This document shows, piece after piece, positions 55,545 to 64,000 of a stretch of DNA of 64,000 nucleotides. The position numbers and the translations under genes were made by a program. Below the pieces are notes generated by a model. The model ran no database searches, had not been told where the DNA came from, and saw only the letters and a list, made by a program, of their open reading frames with translations. This DNA is from JACCWP01 sp963801045 (lineage in GTDB: Bacteria > Actinomycetota > Actinomycetes > Propionibacteriales > Nocardioidaceae): assembly GCA_963801045.1 (NCBI GenBank), contig CAWDDC010000003.1, forward strand, positions 620,001 through 684,000. Direction: 5' to 3'. How positions within the stretch are numbered: the stretch's first letter is position 1; each line of letters starts with the position of its first letter.

Positions 55545-57029
55545 TTACGGCTGGTAGGCCGTGAGCGTCCCGTCCTGGCTCGCCACCAACAGCATGCCTC
55601 CCGCGAACACCGGCTGCGCGAAGGTCCGCCCGGTGGCGGGGACGCTGCCCAGGGGCTGGCCGTCGGACTCGCGGAAGAGCAGCACTGACGGTGCGACGCC
55701 GGTCGGGCAGGCGTACATGGGCACCGCGACGACCCGCCCGTTGATGGTCGGGCTGCCTGTCGGTCGGCAGGGCAACGGGCGGGCCCAGGCAACGGCTCCC
55801 GTGTCGGGGTTGAGGGCGCGCAGACCGCCCCACGACTCCACGCCGCCGATGGTGGTGGTGTTCGCAGCGACGAACAGCCGCCGCGCCTGGTAGTCCCACG
55901 CGGCCGACGTGATGCACGACCCCTCGTCGCCGCCTCCCGGGGCGCCCACGAGCCGGGACCATACGGGTCCGGCGGCGAGGTTCCACCGGCGCCAGGCGTA
56001 GTACCGGCCGTTCTTGTTGCACGCGCCGACCATGGGCGTCTCGACGCCTCCCAGGCTGGCCGCGAACAAGGTCGGAGAGCTCCCGAAGTCCAGGTCGGCG
56101 GCCTGTCCAAGCGGGGCGGTCCACTTGTCCTGCTTGGCCAGGGTGCTCGCCAACAGGCGGACGATGGAGTACGCGTCGTCGATGGTCGTGCCGGTCGGGT
56201 CGGGGTTGCCGGTCGTCACCCAGACGTAGTTGCCGTTGGATGCCTGGCTGCTCCACACGCTGGCGCCGACCGTGCCGGCGGGCACGGCGTGCCAGGTGTT
56301 CTGCCACGCGCCGGTGTGCTGATTGAGGGCGACCACGCCGGCGCGGATCGGCCTGTCCCCACAGTTCGCGGCCAGCCCCATGAACACCCGCCCACCGGCC
56401 ACCGTCGGGGAGCTCCAGTTGAAGTAGAGGCCGTTGCCGGCTGCGGTGTTGGGACCGATGGAGCGCTTCCAGCGCTGTGCCCCGGTTGCGGCGTTGAGCG
56501 CGTAGAGGAAGTGCGCGCCCGGCGCGTACACGGTGAGCACGCCGTCGACCGGGTCGGGCATGACGGTGGCGGTGCCGACGATGCCCTTCGCCGGGCAGTA
56601 CTCCGCCGACCCCCAGTCCAGCTGCTTCTGCCACACGACGGCCCCGGTGGTGGCGTTCAGCGCGTAGAACATCCCGGTGCGCGACCCGATGTAGACGCGG
56701 TTGCCCACCACGGTGGGGCTGGCGTCGAAGGCCCTGGCCGGCTGGTTCGGCTCCGTCGCTGCCTGTGCGGTGAACTGCCAGCGCTGGCTCAACGACCCGG
56801 CGTTGGCGACCGTTACCGCCGGGTCGCCGAAGGTCGCCGACACGTGGGCGGCGTTCCGGTGGAAGGCCGCCCAGTCCGTGGGCAGCGCGGCCACCGCGGC
56901 CTCAGGGGCAGGACGGTCCGTGTCGGCGTGGCCGTCGCTGGCCACACTGGCCGGCGACAGGGTCAGGGCGGTAGCGCACACCACGCCGCAGGTGGCGATG
57001 ACAGCGGCTCGGAGCGAACGGGTCTGCAT
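55545..57029 (-). CDS. Secreted PQQ-like beta-propeller protein
   Basis: This 494-residue protein has an N-terminal signal (LRAAVIATCGVVCATALTLS). It then carries repeated propeller blades with the PQQ-repeat pattern, for example GNRVYIGSRTGMFYALNATT, AATGAQRWKRS and GGLRALNPDTGAVAWARPL. Several cysteines (in EYCPAKG, ANCGDRP, GACNKNG, GSCITSA) suggest disulfides. No quinoprotein catalytic residues could be assigned, so it may be structural or bind a ligand. It lies 9 bases upstream of the GH65 gene on the same strand, so both are probably expressed and exported together. Confidence 0.75.
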   Translation of the reverse strand: MQTRSLRAAVIATCGVVCATALTLSPASVASDGHADTDRPAPEAAVAALPTDWAAFHRNAAHVSATFGDPAVTVANAGSLSQRWQFTAQAATEPNQPARAFDASPTVVGNRVYIGSRTGMFYALNATTGAVVWQKQLDWGSAEYCPAKGIVGTATVMPDPVDGVLTVYAPGAHFLYALNAATGAQRWKRSIGPNTAAGNGLYFNWSSPTVAGGRVFMGLAANCGDRPIRAGVVALNQHTGAWQNTWHAVPAGTVGASVWSSQASNGNYVWVTTGNPDPTGTTIDDAYSIVRLLASTLAKQDKWTAPLGQAADLDFGSSPTLFAASLGGVETPMVGACNKNGRYYAWRRWNLAAGPVWSRLVGAPGGGDEGSCITSAAWDYQARRLFVAANTTTIGGVESWGGLRALNPDTGAVAWARPLPCRPTGSPTINGRVVAVPMYACPTGVAPSVLLFRESDGQPLGSVPATGRTFAQPVFAGGMLLVASQDGTLTAYQP

Positions 57030-57208
57030 GCGAGTCCGTCCTGGACGAGAGGGTGTCAACGACGTGTCCCCGACCATCCTCAGAACGCGCGTCGCCCACA
57101 AGGGGTTGGAGCCAACACGCTGCGTCACCACCGCCCCGGCCCGAGGTCGAGGTCGCGTGGGGCACGCAACCGGTCCCGCCTAGACTCACCGCTGCCCGCC
57201 ACCGTCCC

Positions 57209-57282
57209 GCCCTCGTAGCTCAGCTGGATAGAGCAACCGCCTCCTAAGCGGTAGGTCGCGCGTTCGAATCGCGCCGAGGGCA
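57209..57282 (+). tRNA. tRNA-Arg (anticodon CCT)
   Basis: The 74-base cloverleaf has acceptor arms GCCCTCG/CGAGGGC with discriminator A, D-stem GCTC/GAGC, anticodon stem ACCGC/GCGGT with loop CTCCTAA, and T-arm GCGCG-TTCGAAT-CGCGC. The anticodon CCT reads the rare AGG codon. CCA is not encoded. A possible -10 TAGACT lies at 57181. The exonuclease III start codon follows after a single base. Confidence 0.95.
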
Positions 57283-57283
57283 C

Positions 57284-58084
57284 GTGCGCATCGCCACCTG
57301 GAACGTCAACTCGGTCACCGCCCGGCTGCCCAAGCTGCTGGACTGGCTCGGCACTGCCGAGCCGGACGTGGTCTGCCTGCAGGAGGTCAAGTGCGCCGTC
57401 GACCAGTTCCCGTACGAGGAGGTGGACGAGCTCGGCTACGAGGCCGAGGTGCACGGCGCCGGCCGGTGGAACGGCGTCGCGGTGCTGTCCCGGGTCGGGA
57501 TCGCCGAGGTGCGCCGCGGCCTGCTCGACGAGCCGGGCTACCACGCGGAGAACGCGCTGCTGCCCGCACCCGAGCAGCGCGCGATGGCCGCAACCTGCGG
57601 TGGTGTCCGGGTCTGGTCGGTCTACGTCCCCAACGGCCGGGAGGTCGGGCACGACCACTACGCCTACAAGCTGGAGTGGCTGGCGGCACTGCGTGCCACG
57701 GCTGCCGAGGAGCTCGCGACGACGAGCGGGCCCTGGGCGGTGCTCGGTGACTTCAACATCGCGCCGACCGACGCCGACGTGTGGGACCCCGCCCTGTTCA
57801 CGGCCAGCACGCACGTGACGGCGCCGGAGCGCGAGGCGCTCGCCGCGCTCGAGTCGGCCGGGCTCACCGAGGTGCTGCCGCGCCCGCTCAAGTACGACGT
57901 CGCCTTCACGTACTGGGACTATCGCCAGCTCGCCTTCCCGCACAACCACGGGATGCGGATCGACCTGGCGTACGGGAACCCGGCCTTCGCCGGCGCCGTC
58001 TCCGACGCGTACGTCGACCGGGAGGCGCGCAAGGGCAAGGGCACCTCCGACCACGCTCCCGTGGTCGTCGACCTCACGACCTGA
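57284..58084 (+). CDS. xthA: Exodeoxyribonuclease III (AP endonuclease)
   Basis: This 266-residue enzyme repairs abasic sites and trims DNA 3' ends. The endonuclease/exonuclease/phosphatase motifs are RIATWNVNSV, DVVCLQEVKC (metal-binding Glu), VWSVYVPNGR, VLGDFNIAPTDADVW and the terminal GTSDHAPVVVDL (catalytic His). FTYWDYRQLAFPHNHGMRID matches the bacterial ExoA type. GTG 57284 begins one base after the tRNA-Arg discriminator, and no Shine-Dalgarno sequence is possible inside the tRNA. After tRNA 3' processing the mRNA would be practically leaderless. Confidence 0.93.
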   Translation: MRIATWNVNSVTARLPKLLDWLGTAEPDVVCLQEVKCAVDQFPYEEVDELGYEAEVHGAGRWNGVAVLSRVGIAEVRRGLLDEPGYHAENALLPAPEQRAMAATCGGVRVWSVYVPNGREVGHDHYAYKLEWLAALRATAAEELATTSGPWAVLGDFNIAPTDADVWDPALFTASTHVTAPEREALAALESAGLTEVLPRPLKYDVAFTYWDYRQLAFPHNHGMRIDLAYGNPAFAGAVSDAYVDREARKGKGTSDHAPVVVDLTT

Positions 58085-58162
58085 CCCCGCAGGCATTGCC
58101 AGACATGTCCGGATGGCGATTAGATGCGACCACCACGCCTCCCAACGTCGTGAGGAACTGCG

Positions 58163-60300
58163 ATGACGCCCTTCCGCACCCTGGCAGCGCTGTCCGCCGT
58201 TGCCGTCACCGCCGGCCTGTTCGCCATGCCCGGTGCGGTGGCCCGCCCGGACCGGGCGTCGCCCCCAGAGCCGCAGGTCAGCTTTGACGGCAAGACCAGC
58301 CTGGTGCTCGTGCACGCCACGACGCCGGCCGAACGCAGCCGGGTGGTGGAGCTCGGGCTCGACGCCACGCCACGGATGACCTCGAAAGGACTCCAGGTCA
58401 TCCTCTACGGCCGACGGGACGCGCGGACCCTGCGCGACGCCGGCTTCACCTGGACGGTGCTCGACGGCGACCTCGAGGCGAGCGCGCGTGCCGATGCCCG
58501 TGCCGACCGCGCGTACGCCCGCTCGGTCCAGAGCTCCCGGCTGCCGAGCGGGCAGGACCGCTACCGGCGGCTGGCCGGCTACAACAAGGACATGCGCGAG
58601 CTGCACCAGCGCTTCCCCACACCACTCGGCTGCTGACCCTCAAGCACCGTACGGTCGAGGGCCGCGCGGTGCACGGCATCGAGATCACGACCGGCGCCGC
58701 CAACATCGCCGACGGCAAGCCGGTGTTCCTGCTGATGGGCGCCCACCACGCGCGGGAGTGGCCCACCGGCGAGAACGCCATCGAGTACGCCTACGACCTG
58801 CTGCAGAACTTCCGGCGCCCCGCAGGTGACCCGCGAGCCGAGCCGGATCGTGCGGGCGACCCGCACCATCGTCGTGCCGATCATCAACCCCGACGGGTTC
58901 GCGATCTCCCGCAGCGCTGAGCGGCTCGGCGACTTCTCCGTCTTCGACTACGAGATGAAGCGCAAGAACTGCTTCATCTCCGAGCACACGCCGCAGCAGT
59001 ACCGCCGCGGGCCGTGCGACGACAACCAGGCCGGCCGCCTCCGCGGCACCGACCTCAACCGCAACTACCCGGGCTTCTGGGGCGGCGCGGGTGCCGCCGC
59101 CGGCTGGTCCAGACGACACCTACCGCGGTGACAGCCCTGGCGACACCCCTGAGGTCGCCAACGTGCGCAACCTCGTCTCGCACCGCCAGGTCGTGTCGCT
59201 GATCAGCCTGCACACGTTCGGCAACCTGCTGCTCCGGCCGCCTGGCGTCTACCGCACCGGACAGCCGCCGGACGAGGTGCAGTACGAGCAGCTGGGCGCG
59301 CGGATGGCCGCCGCCAACCACTACACCAACCAGCCCTCGTTCAAGCTCTACGACACCACCGGTTCGACCGAGGACTGGAGCTACTGGAACACCGGCGGCT
59401 ACGGGTTCACCTTCGAGATCGGCACCGAGGGCTTCCACCCGCCCTACCGCGACGGCGTCGTGGCGGAGTACCTCGGCCGCAGGCCCGCCGCGGGTGCGGG
59501 AGACGGCGGCAACCGCGAGGCGTTCTACCGGATGTCGATGGCGACGGTGCGGGCCTCCAACCACTCGCAGATCCACGGCTGGGCCCCGCCCGGGCACCGG
59601 CTCGAGCTGTACAAGCGCTTCATCACCGCGACCTCGCCGGTGATCGGCGAGGACGGCACCGTCGGCTCGCCGCAGTACTACGAGGACGTGCTGCGCAGCC
59701 AGTACCGCACCGGTCGCGGCGGCCCCTTCACCTGGGACGTCAACCCGTCGACCCGCCCGCTGGTCGTCGGACGCTACGGCCGCGACCCGGTCGCGCCGCC
59801 GCAGGATCCGGTCCAGCTCACCAACCCCGCCGGCGTCCCCGCGGTCGGCGACACCGAGCAGACGACGTTCCGGATCCAGGGTCCGCCCAACGCGGACAAC
59901 GGCGTCGCCTTCGTGTCGATCGGCTGGGAGGGCACCGACGACCCGGAGGAGGTCGACTGGGACGCGTTCATCCTCGACCCGGACGGCAACGTCGTCGCCC
60001 AGGCGGCCACCCTGGCCAACCCGGAGACCGCGACGCTGGCCGACCCGGTCCCGGGCCGGTACACGCTGCTGATGAACAACTTCGCCGGCGGCGACGCCGA
60101 CCCACGACTGGTCGGGCGAGGTCACGTTCGAGGGCCCGATGCCGGCGACGTACTCAGGACTCAAGGAGGCCTACATCCTGAGCTGCACCGACCTGCGCAC
60201 CGGCAAGGTCGTGGGCAGCCGCGAGGTCGTCGTCGACCGCGGCAAGATGCGTCGCGTCGGACGGATCTGCGCGGACGGCGGCCGGGGCGCCATCTGGTGA
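58163..60300 (+). CDS. Secreted M14-family zinc carboxypeptidase, multiply frameshifted
   Basis: This is an exported metallocarboxypeptidase. The signal is RTLAALSAVAVTAGLFAMPG. A propeptide-like region precedes RYRRLAGYNKDMRELHQRFP. The zinc motif H-x2-E is in LMGAHHAREWPTGE, and VVPIINPDGF with GTDLNRNYPGFWGG is the substrate loop. The third zinc ligand is in ISLHTFGNLL and the catalytic Glu in FTFEIGTEGF. A C-terminal beta domain with GWEGTDDPEEVDWDAFILDP is attached. Indels occur near 58620, 58822, 59103 and 60110. The stop is at 60298-60300. Confidence 0.88.
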
Positions 60301-60342
60301 GCTCGAGGCGCGACTTCCCGGTCTCGTCCTAGCCTGACCGGC

Positions 60343-61606
60343 GTGGAGGCGCTGCGCGGACTTCTCGGACTGGCGTTCCTGCTCCTGGTCGCCGCGGCGT
60401 TCTCGACGCACCGTCGGCGGATCTCGGTGCGCACCGTCGTGGGCGCGCTCGTGCTGCAGATCGCGTTCGCGGCACTGGTGCTGCGCTGGGGCCCTGGCGA
60501 GCGGGCGCTGGCGTGGGTCTCGGACCGGGTCGCGGACCTGATCGGCTACGCCCAGGAGGGCACGGCCTTCGTCTTCGGTCCGCTGCTCGAGGTCGGCGAC
60601 AAGAACGACACGATCTTCGCCCTGCAGGTGCTGCCGGTCATCGTGTTCCTCGGCGCGCTGATCGGGCTGCTGTTCTACCTGCGGGTGATCCAGTACGCGA
60701 CGTACGTCATCGGGGGCACGATCGCGCGAGCGCTCGGCGTGAGCAAGGTCGAGTCGATGTACGCGAGCACGGTGATCTTCCTCGGCCAGTCCGAGGCGCC
60801 GCTGATGATCGCGCCCTACCTGCGCCACCTCCGCACACCCCAGGTGTTCACCGTCATGGTCAGCGGGTTCGCCGCCGCGGCCGGATCCACCCTGGTGGGC
60901 TACTCGCTGCTCGGGGCGCCGCTGGAGTACCTGCTCGCCGCGACCGTGATGAACGCGCCGGCCGGCCTGCTGATGGCCAAGATCATGTGGCCGGACGAGG
61001 CCGAGACGGCAGGCGGACCCGGAGCCCGACGACGACGAGGACCCGCCGGCCAGCGAGATCGACGTCCGCTCGGTGCGGGACGAGGAGTCGGCCAACGCCA
61101 TCGACGCCGTCGGCCGCGGCGCGCTCGCCGGAGGGCGGATCGCGGTCACGGTCGGCACGTTGCTGATCGCGTTCATCGCGCTCATCGCGCTGGCCAACGG
61201 CATCCTCGGCACCGTGGGCGGCTGGTTCGGCCGCGACGACCTCACCTTCCAGCAGCTGCTGGGATGGGCGTTGGCGCCGCTGGCGTGGCTGCTCGGCGTG
61301 CCGTGGGACGAGGCGGTCGAGGCGGGCTCGTACATCGGCGAGAAGACGGTGCTCAACGAGTTCGTGGCCTACGCGTCGTTCGGCCCGAACGTCGACGACC
61401 TCTCGACCATCACCGTGGTCATCGTGACGTTCGCGCTCGCCGGCTTCGCCAACTTCGCGTCGATCGCGATCCAGATCGGCACCATCAGCAGCCTGCGGCC
61501 CGAGCTGCGGGCCACGCTCGCCCGGCTCGGCCTGCGCGCGCTGCTCGCCGGCAGCCTGGCCAACCTGGCCAACGCCGCCATCGCCGGCGTGGTGGTGTCG
61601 CTCTAG
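60343..61606 (+). CDS. Concentrative nucleoside transporter (NupC/CNT family), one frameshift
   Basis: This ion-coupled nucleoside importer has about 420 residues. IGYAQEGTAFVFGPLLE, the motif FLGQSEAPLMIAPYL and the later EKTVLNEFVAYASF are the CNT substrate-binding signatures. An indel near 61015 falls in a charged cytoplasmic loop (EIDVRSVRDEES). The remaining helices continue to LANAAIAGVVVSL. The N-terminal part has hydrophobic helices from LLGLAFLLLVAAAF. It starts at GTG 60343. Confidence 0.9.
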
Positions 61607-61636
61607 CGAGACGCCGAGGGGGACGTCTGTCTGCGG

Positions 61637-61999
61637 TCAGAACCGGCCGACGGCCACGAAGACGGCAAGGGCGAACAGCACGACGTTGACCGGCACGACC
61701 TGCCACTCCTTGCGCCGGGCATGGGTCGCGAACGCACCCACGTGCAGCAGCGCCAGTCCGGTCGCGGCGAGCGGCGTGAGGACGGGCGCGATGTCCAGCG
61801 CCCACGGCAGGATGAGGCCGAACGCCGCCAGGACCTCGAGCGTGCCGATCAACGTGACGGTGCCCGCCGAGAAGTCGTTGGTCCACGCCATGTTCTTGTC
61901 CTGGATGAGCTTCTCGTACGGCTGGGTGGCCTTGACCATCCCGGCCGCCAGGCTGATCGCTGCCAGCACCCCGGCCACGATCCACAGCGCCACGTCCAC
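61637..61999 (-). CDS. DoxX-like membrane protein
   Basis: This 120-residue protein has four membrane segments (VALWIVAGVLAAISLAAGMVK, LIGTLEVLAAFGLILP, LTPLAATGLALLHVGAFA, VNVVLFALAVFVAV). AGTVTLIGTLEVLAAFGLI is characteristic of the DoxX/DoxX-like family. Members may act in redox or membrane stress, but the role here is unknown. GTG 61999 is preferred because GAGGGGG lies 6 bases upstream; the ATG at 62020 is the longer alternative. Confidence 0.8.
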   Translation of the reverse strand: MDVALWIVAGVLAAISLAAGMVKATQPYEKLIQDKNMAWTNDFSAGTVTLIGTLEVLAAFGLILPWALDIAPVLTPLAATGLALLHVGAFATHARRKEWQVVPVNVVLFALAVFVAVGRF

Positions 62000-62079
62000 G
62001 GCTGTCCCCCTCTGTTCCACGTCGGTCGGTCAGCACAGAGCCTGCCGCAGCCGCGGTCGCGGCCGACCCACCACCCGCC

Positions 62080-63102
62080 TCAGCCGGGCAGCGCGGCGTG
62101 CTCGAGGACCGCGGACGGGTCGGCCCCGAGGTCGAGCGGCTGTGGCCGCGCGCCGGCGCGTACCAGCAGGTCGCCGACCGCCGCGATCATCGCCCCGTTG
62201 TCGGTGCACAGTCGCGGCCGCGGCACCCGCAGCTCGATGCCGGCCTCGTCGCAGCGCTGGCCGGCCAGCTCACGCAGCCGCCCGTTGGCGGCCACGCCGC
62301 CGGCGACGACCAGCGTGTCCACGCCCTGGTCGAGGCACGCGCGCACCGCCTTGCGGGTGAGCACGTCGACGACGGCCTCCTGGAACGACGCGGCGAGGTC
62401 GGGCACGGCGTCGTCGCCCGCCTGCATCCGGCGGGCGACCGCCGTCTTGAGCCCGGAGAACGAGAACCCGTACGGCTGCGCGCGGTCGCCGAGCAGGGGC
62501 CGGGGGAACGCCACGGCCGCCGGGTCGCCGTCGCGGGCAGCGGCGTCGATCGCCGGCCCACCGGGGTAGGGCAGGCCGAGCAGCCGTGCCACCTTGTCGA
62601 ACGCCTCGCCGGCGGCGTCGTCGACGGTGTCGCCGAGGTGCACGATCGGGTCGGTGGCGAGGTCGCCGAGCGCGAGCAGCGACGTGTGCCCGCCCGAGAC
62701 GACCAGCGCGACGCACCGTTCCGGCAGCGGCCCGTGCTCGAGGGTGTCGGCGGCGACGTGGCCGGCCAGGTGGTGCACGCCGTACAGCGGCACGCCGAGC
62801 GTCCACGCGTAGGCCTTCGCGGCAGCCAGGCCGACCTGCAGCGCGGTCGCCAGACCCGGCCCGGAGGTGACGGCGACCGCGTCGACGTCGGCCAGCCCGA
62901 CGCCGGCGTCGGCAAGCGCTGCGTCGACGGTCGGGACCATCGCCTCGAGGTGCGCGCGGGCGGCGATCTCGGGGATCACCCCGCCGAACCGGACGTGCTC
63001 CTCGACGCTGGAGGCGAGCGCGTCGCCGAGCAGCACGCCGTCGGCGACGAGGCCGACACCGGTCTCGTCGCACGACGTCTCGATGCCCAGGGTCAACGCC
63101 AC
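62080..63102 (-). CDS. tsaD: tRNA N6-adenosine threonylcarbamoyltransferase TsaD
   Basis: This 340-residue essential enzyme transfers threonylcarbamoyl to A37 of ANN-decoding tRNAs. It begins LTLGIETSCDETGVGLV. The metal-binding HxxxH is in YGVHHLAGHVAADT, SGPGLATALQVG and VVSGGHTSLLAL are ASKHA-fold motifs, and RLCTDNGAMIA carries the last metal-binding Asp. GTG 63102 gives the standard family length. A longer upstream open frame is artefactual. It diverges from rocD, 118 bases away. Confidence 0.94.
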   Translation of the reverse strand: MALTLGIETSCDETGVGLVADGVLLGDALASSVEEHVRFGGVIPEIAARAHLEAMVPTVDAALADAGVGLADVDAVAVTSGPGLATALQVGLAAAKAYAWTLGVPLYGVHHLAGHVAADTLEHGPLPERCVALVVSGGHTSLLALGDLATDPIVHLGDTVDDAAGEAFDKVARLLGLPYPGGPAIDAAARDGDPAAVAFPRPLLGDRAQPYGFSFSGLKTAVARRMQAGDDAVPDLAASFQEAVVDVLTRKAVRACLDQGVDTLVVAGGVAANGRLRELAGQRCDEAGIELRVPRPRLCTDNGAMIAAVGDLLVRAGARPQPLDLGADPSAVLEHAALPG

Positions 63103-63173
63103 GTCACGACACGGTACGGGCCGCAGGGATCCGTGCTCGTCCGGGTCCCGTGGCGCGCTACTCTGGTCGCAGA

Positions 63174-63188
63174 GATTGTCGGACAATC
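63174..63188. promoter_or_regulatory. Perfect inverted repeat upstream of rocD, FadR/GntR-type operator
   Basis: GATTGTC-G-GACAATC has perfect 7-bp arms around a single central base. The core TTGTCGGACAA fits the FadR-subfamily GntR consensus TNGTNNNACNA. It ends 32 bases before the ATG of the ornithine aminotransferase gene. No GntR gene is visible in the window. Confidence 0.6.
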
Positions 63189-63220
63189 CAGTACGGCCCC
63201 CGAAGAGAACCGAGCAGCCC

Positions 63221-64000
63221 ATGACCACACAGCCAGTCGACCGGACCAGCGCGGCGATGGTCGCCCTCAGCGACAGCCGGACGGCGCACAACTACCACCC
63301 GCTGCCGGTCGTCGTCGCCCATGCCGAGGGCGCCTGGATGACCGACGTCGACGGCAACCGGTTCCTCGACCTGCTGGCCGGCTACTCGGCGCTCAACTTC
63401 GGGCACGGCCACCCCGACCTGCTGCGGGTCGCGCACGAGCAGCTGGACCGGCTCACGCTGACCAGCCGCGCGTTCATCCACGACCAGTTCGGTGCGTTCT
63501 GCGCCGAGCTCGGCGACCTGGCCGGCAAGGAGCTCGTGCTGCCGATGAACACCGGCGCCGAGGCGGTCGAGACCACGATCAAGGTCTCCCGCAAGTGGGG
63601 CTACGACGTCAAGGGCGTGCCGGCCGACCAGGCGCAGCATCATCGTGGCGTCCGGCAACTTCCACGGCCGTACGACGACCATCGTCGGGTTCTCCGACGA
63701 CCCCGACGCCCGCGGCGGCTTCGGCCCGTTCACGCCGGGCTTCGTGCAGGTTCCCTACGGCGACCTCGCCGCCCTCGAGGCCGCCATCGAGCCCGCACAC
63801 GGTGGCCGTGCTGATCGAGCCGATCCAGGGCGAGGGCGGGGTCGTGATCCCGCCCGACGGCTACCTGCAGGGCGTACGCGCCGCGTGCACCCGCGAGAAC
63901 GTGCTGTTCGCCGCCGACGAGATCCAGTCCGGACTCGGGCGCACCGGTCGCACCTTCGCGTGCGACAACGAGGACGTCGTGCCGGACATCTACGTGCTCG
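63221..64000 (+). CDS. rocD: Ornithine aminotransferase, partial, frameshifted
   Basis: This PLP enzyme transfers the delta-amino group of ornithine to 2-oxoglutarate. The segments AHNYHPLPVVVAHAEGAWMTD, LAGYSALNFGHGHPDLL, LPMNTGAEAVETTIKVSRKW, NFHGRTTTIVGFSDDP and IEPIQGEGGVVIPPDGYL are typical of ornithine aminotransferases. VLFAADEIQSGLGRTGRTFA carries the PLP-binding Asp and Gln. Indels occur near 63640 and 63800. The PLP lysine and C-terminal domain lie beyond the window. A palindromic operator precedes it. Confidence 0.9.

Noticed and set aside
53466..55688. 740-codon open frame on the plus strand opposite GH65
   Set aside because: It mirrors the real gene's codons, has no recognisable domain and no ribosome-binding site.
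53197..56634. Very long open frame of 1145 codons antisense-phase to the GH65 and propeller genes
   Set aside because: It is Arg/Pro/Ala-rich, has no motif, and lies in the shadow frame of two well-supported genes on the same strand; very high GC content suppresses stop codons in such frames.
57030..57208. Possible small gene in the 179-base gap before tRNA-Arg
   Set aside because: No frame shows a credible start with a ribosome-binding site or a conserved-looking product; the gap holds divergent promoter sequence, including TAGACT at 57181.
57125..58606. 493-codon minus-strand open frame over tRNA-Arg and xthA
   Set aside because: It covers a tRNA and a well-conserved exonuclease on the other strand, and its protein has no family resemblance.

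Overview
The window is very GC-rich and densely coded, with many GTG starts and many gene pairs joined by 1-8 base stop/start overlaps. It is bacterial chromosome from an actinobacterium, and the gene families fit the Nocardioidaceae best (inference from gene content, not a database match). No insertion sequence, prophage, CRISPR array or rRNA is visible. One tRNA-Arg(CCT) is present. No gap between genes exceeds about 270 bases.

Layout. 1-9.6 kb: partial glutaminase, a PEP-mutase-like lyase, a DHFR-like reductase, an ABC-F ribosome-protection type ATPase, an aminoglycoside-phosphotransferase-like kinase, a 65-residue ANTAR-like protein coupled to a methyltransferase, a cupin, an MmcQ-like protein, a metallo-beta-lactamase-fold hydrolase and an APC permease. 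9.6-17.8 kb: a TetR/oxidoreductase divergon and a MarR regulator, each beside a clear palindrome, then a histone-deacetylase-like amidohydrolase, a P1 peptidase and a CocE-type hydrolase. 17.8-23.8 kb: ArfB, then a catabolic cluster of two Rieske oxygenases with a bridging glutamate, a sarcosine-oxidase-like flavoenzyme, a TetR regulator and an MFS carrier. This cluster probably demethylates a betaine-like compound. 23.8-29.2 kb: a five-gene oligopeptide ABC transporter, heavily frameshifted, with its last ATPase cut off. 29.2-38.1 kb: oligopeptidase B, an FUSC-type protein, an aldo/keto reductase, a HAD phosphatase, DUF1206, DJ-1/PfpI and a secreted CocE-type hydrolase. 38.2-43.2 kb: a siderophore uptake locus (siderophore-interacting reductase divergent from two permeases, an ATPase and a binding lipoprotein) around an iron box. 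43.2-46.9 kb: small DUF proteins and a molybdopterin enzyme/flavin reductase/DUF6510 operon. 46.9-51.3 kb: an arsenic-type locus with MFS carrier, flavin monooxygenase, an ArsR-acetyltransferase fusion, ArsC and a second ArsR, with repeated operator-like sites. 51.3-64 kb: patatin lipase, secreted GH65 enzyme, beta-propeller protein, tRNA-Arg immediately followed by exonuclease III, M14 carboxypeptidase, nucleoside transporter, DoxX, TsaD and a partial ornithine aminotransferase.

Data quality matters for every reader of this window. About half of the genes are interrupted by single-base indels while the protein sequence continues cleanly in another frame. I treat most of these as probable sequencing or assembly errors and give the gene's full extent. 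The five transporter genes at 23.8-29.2 kb are marked as pseudogenes because they are far more damaged and the last one is truncated.

The strongest observations are the arsenic locus with its three spaced ATCGA-N6-TCGAT sites, the Rieske/sarcosine-oxidase cluster with a 16-bp perfect palindrome, the tRNA-exonuclease junction that should give an almost leaderless mRNA, and the ANTAR-like mini-protein behind a SigB-type promoter.
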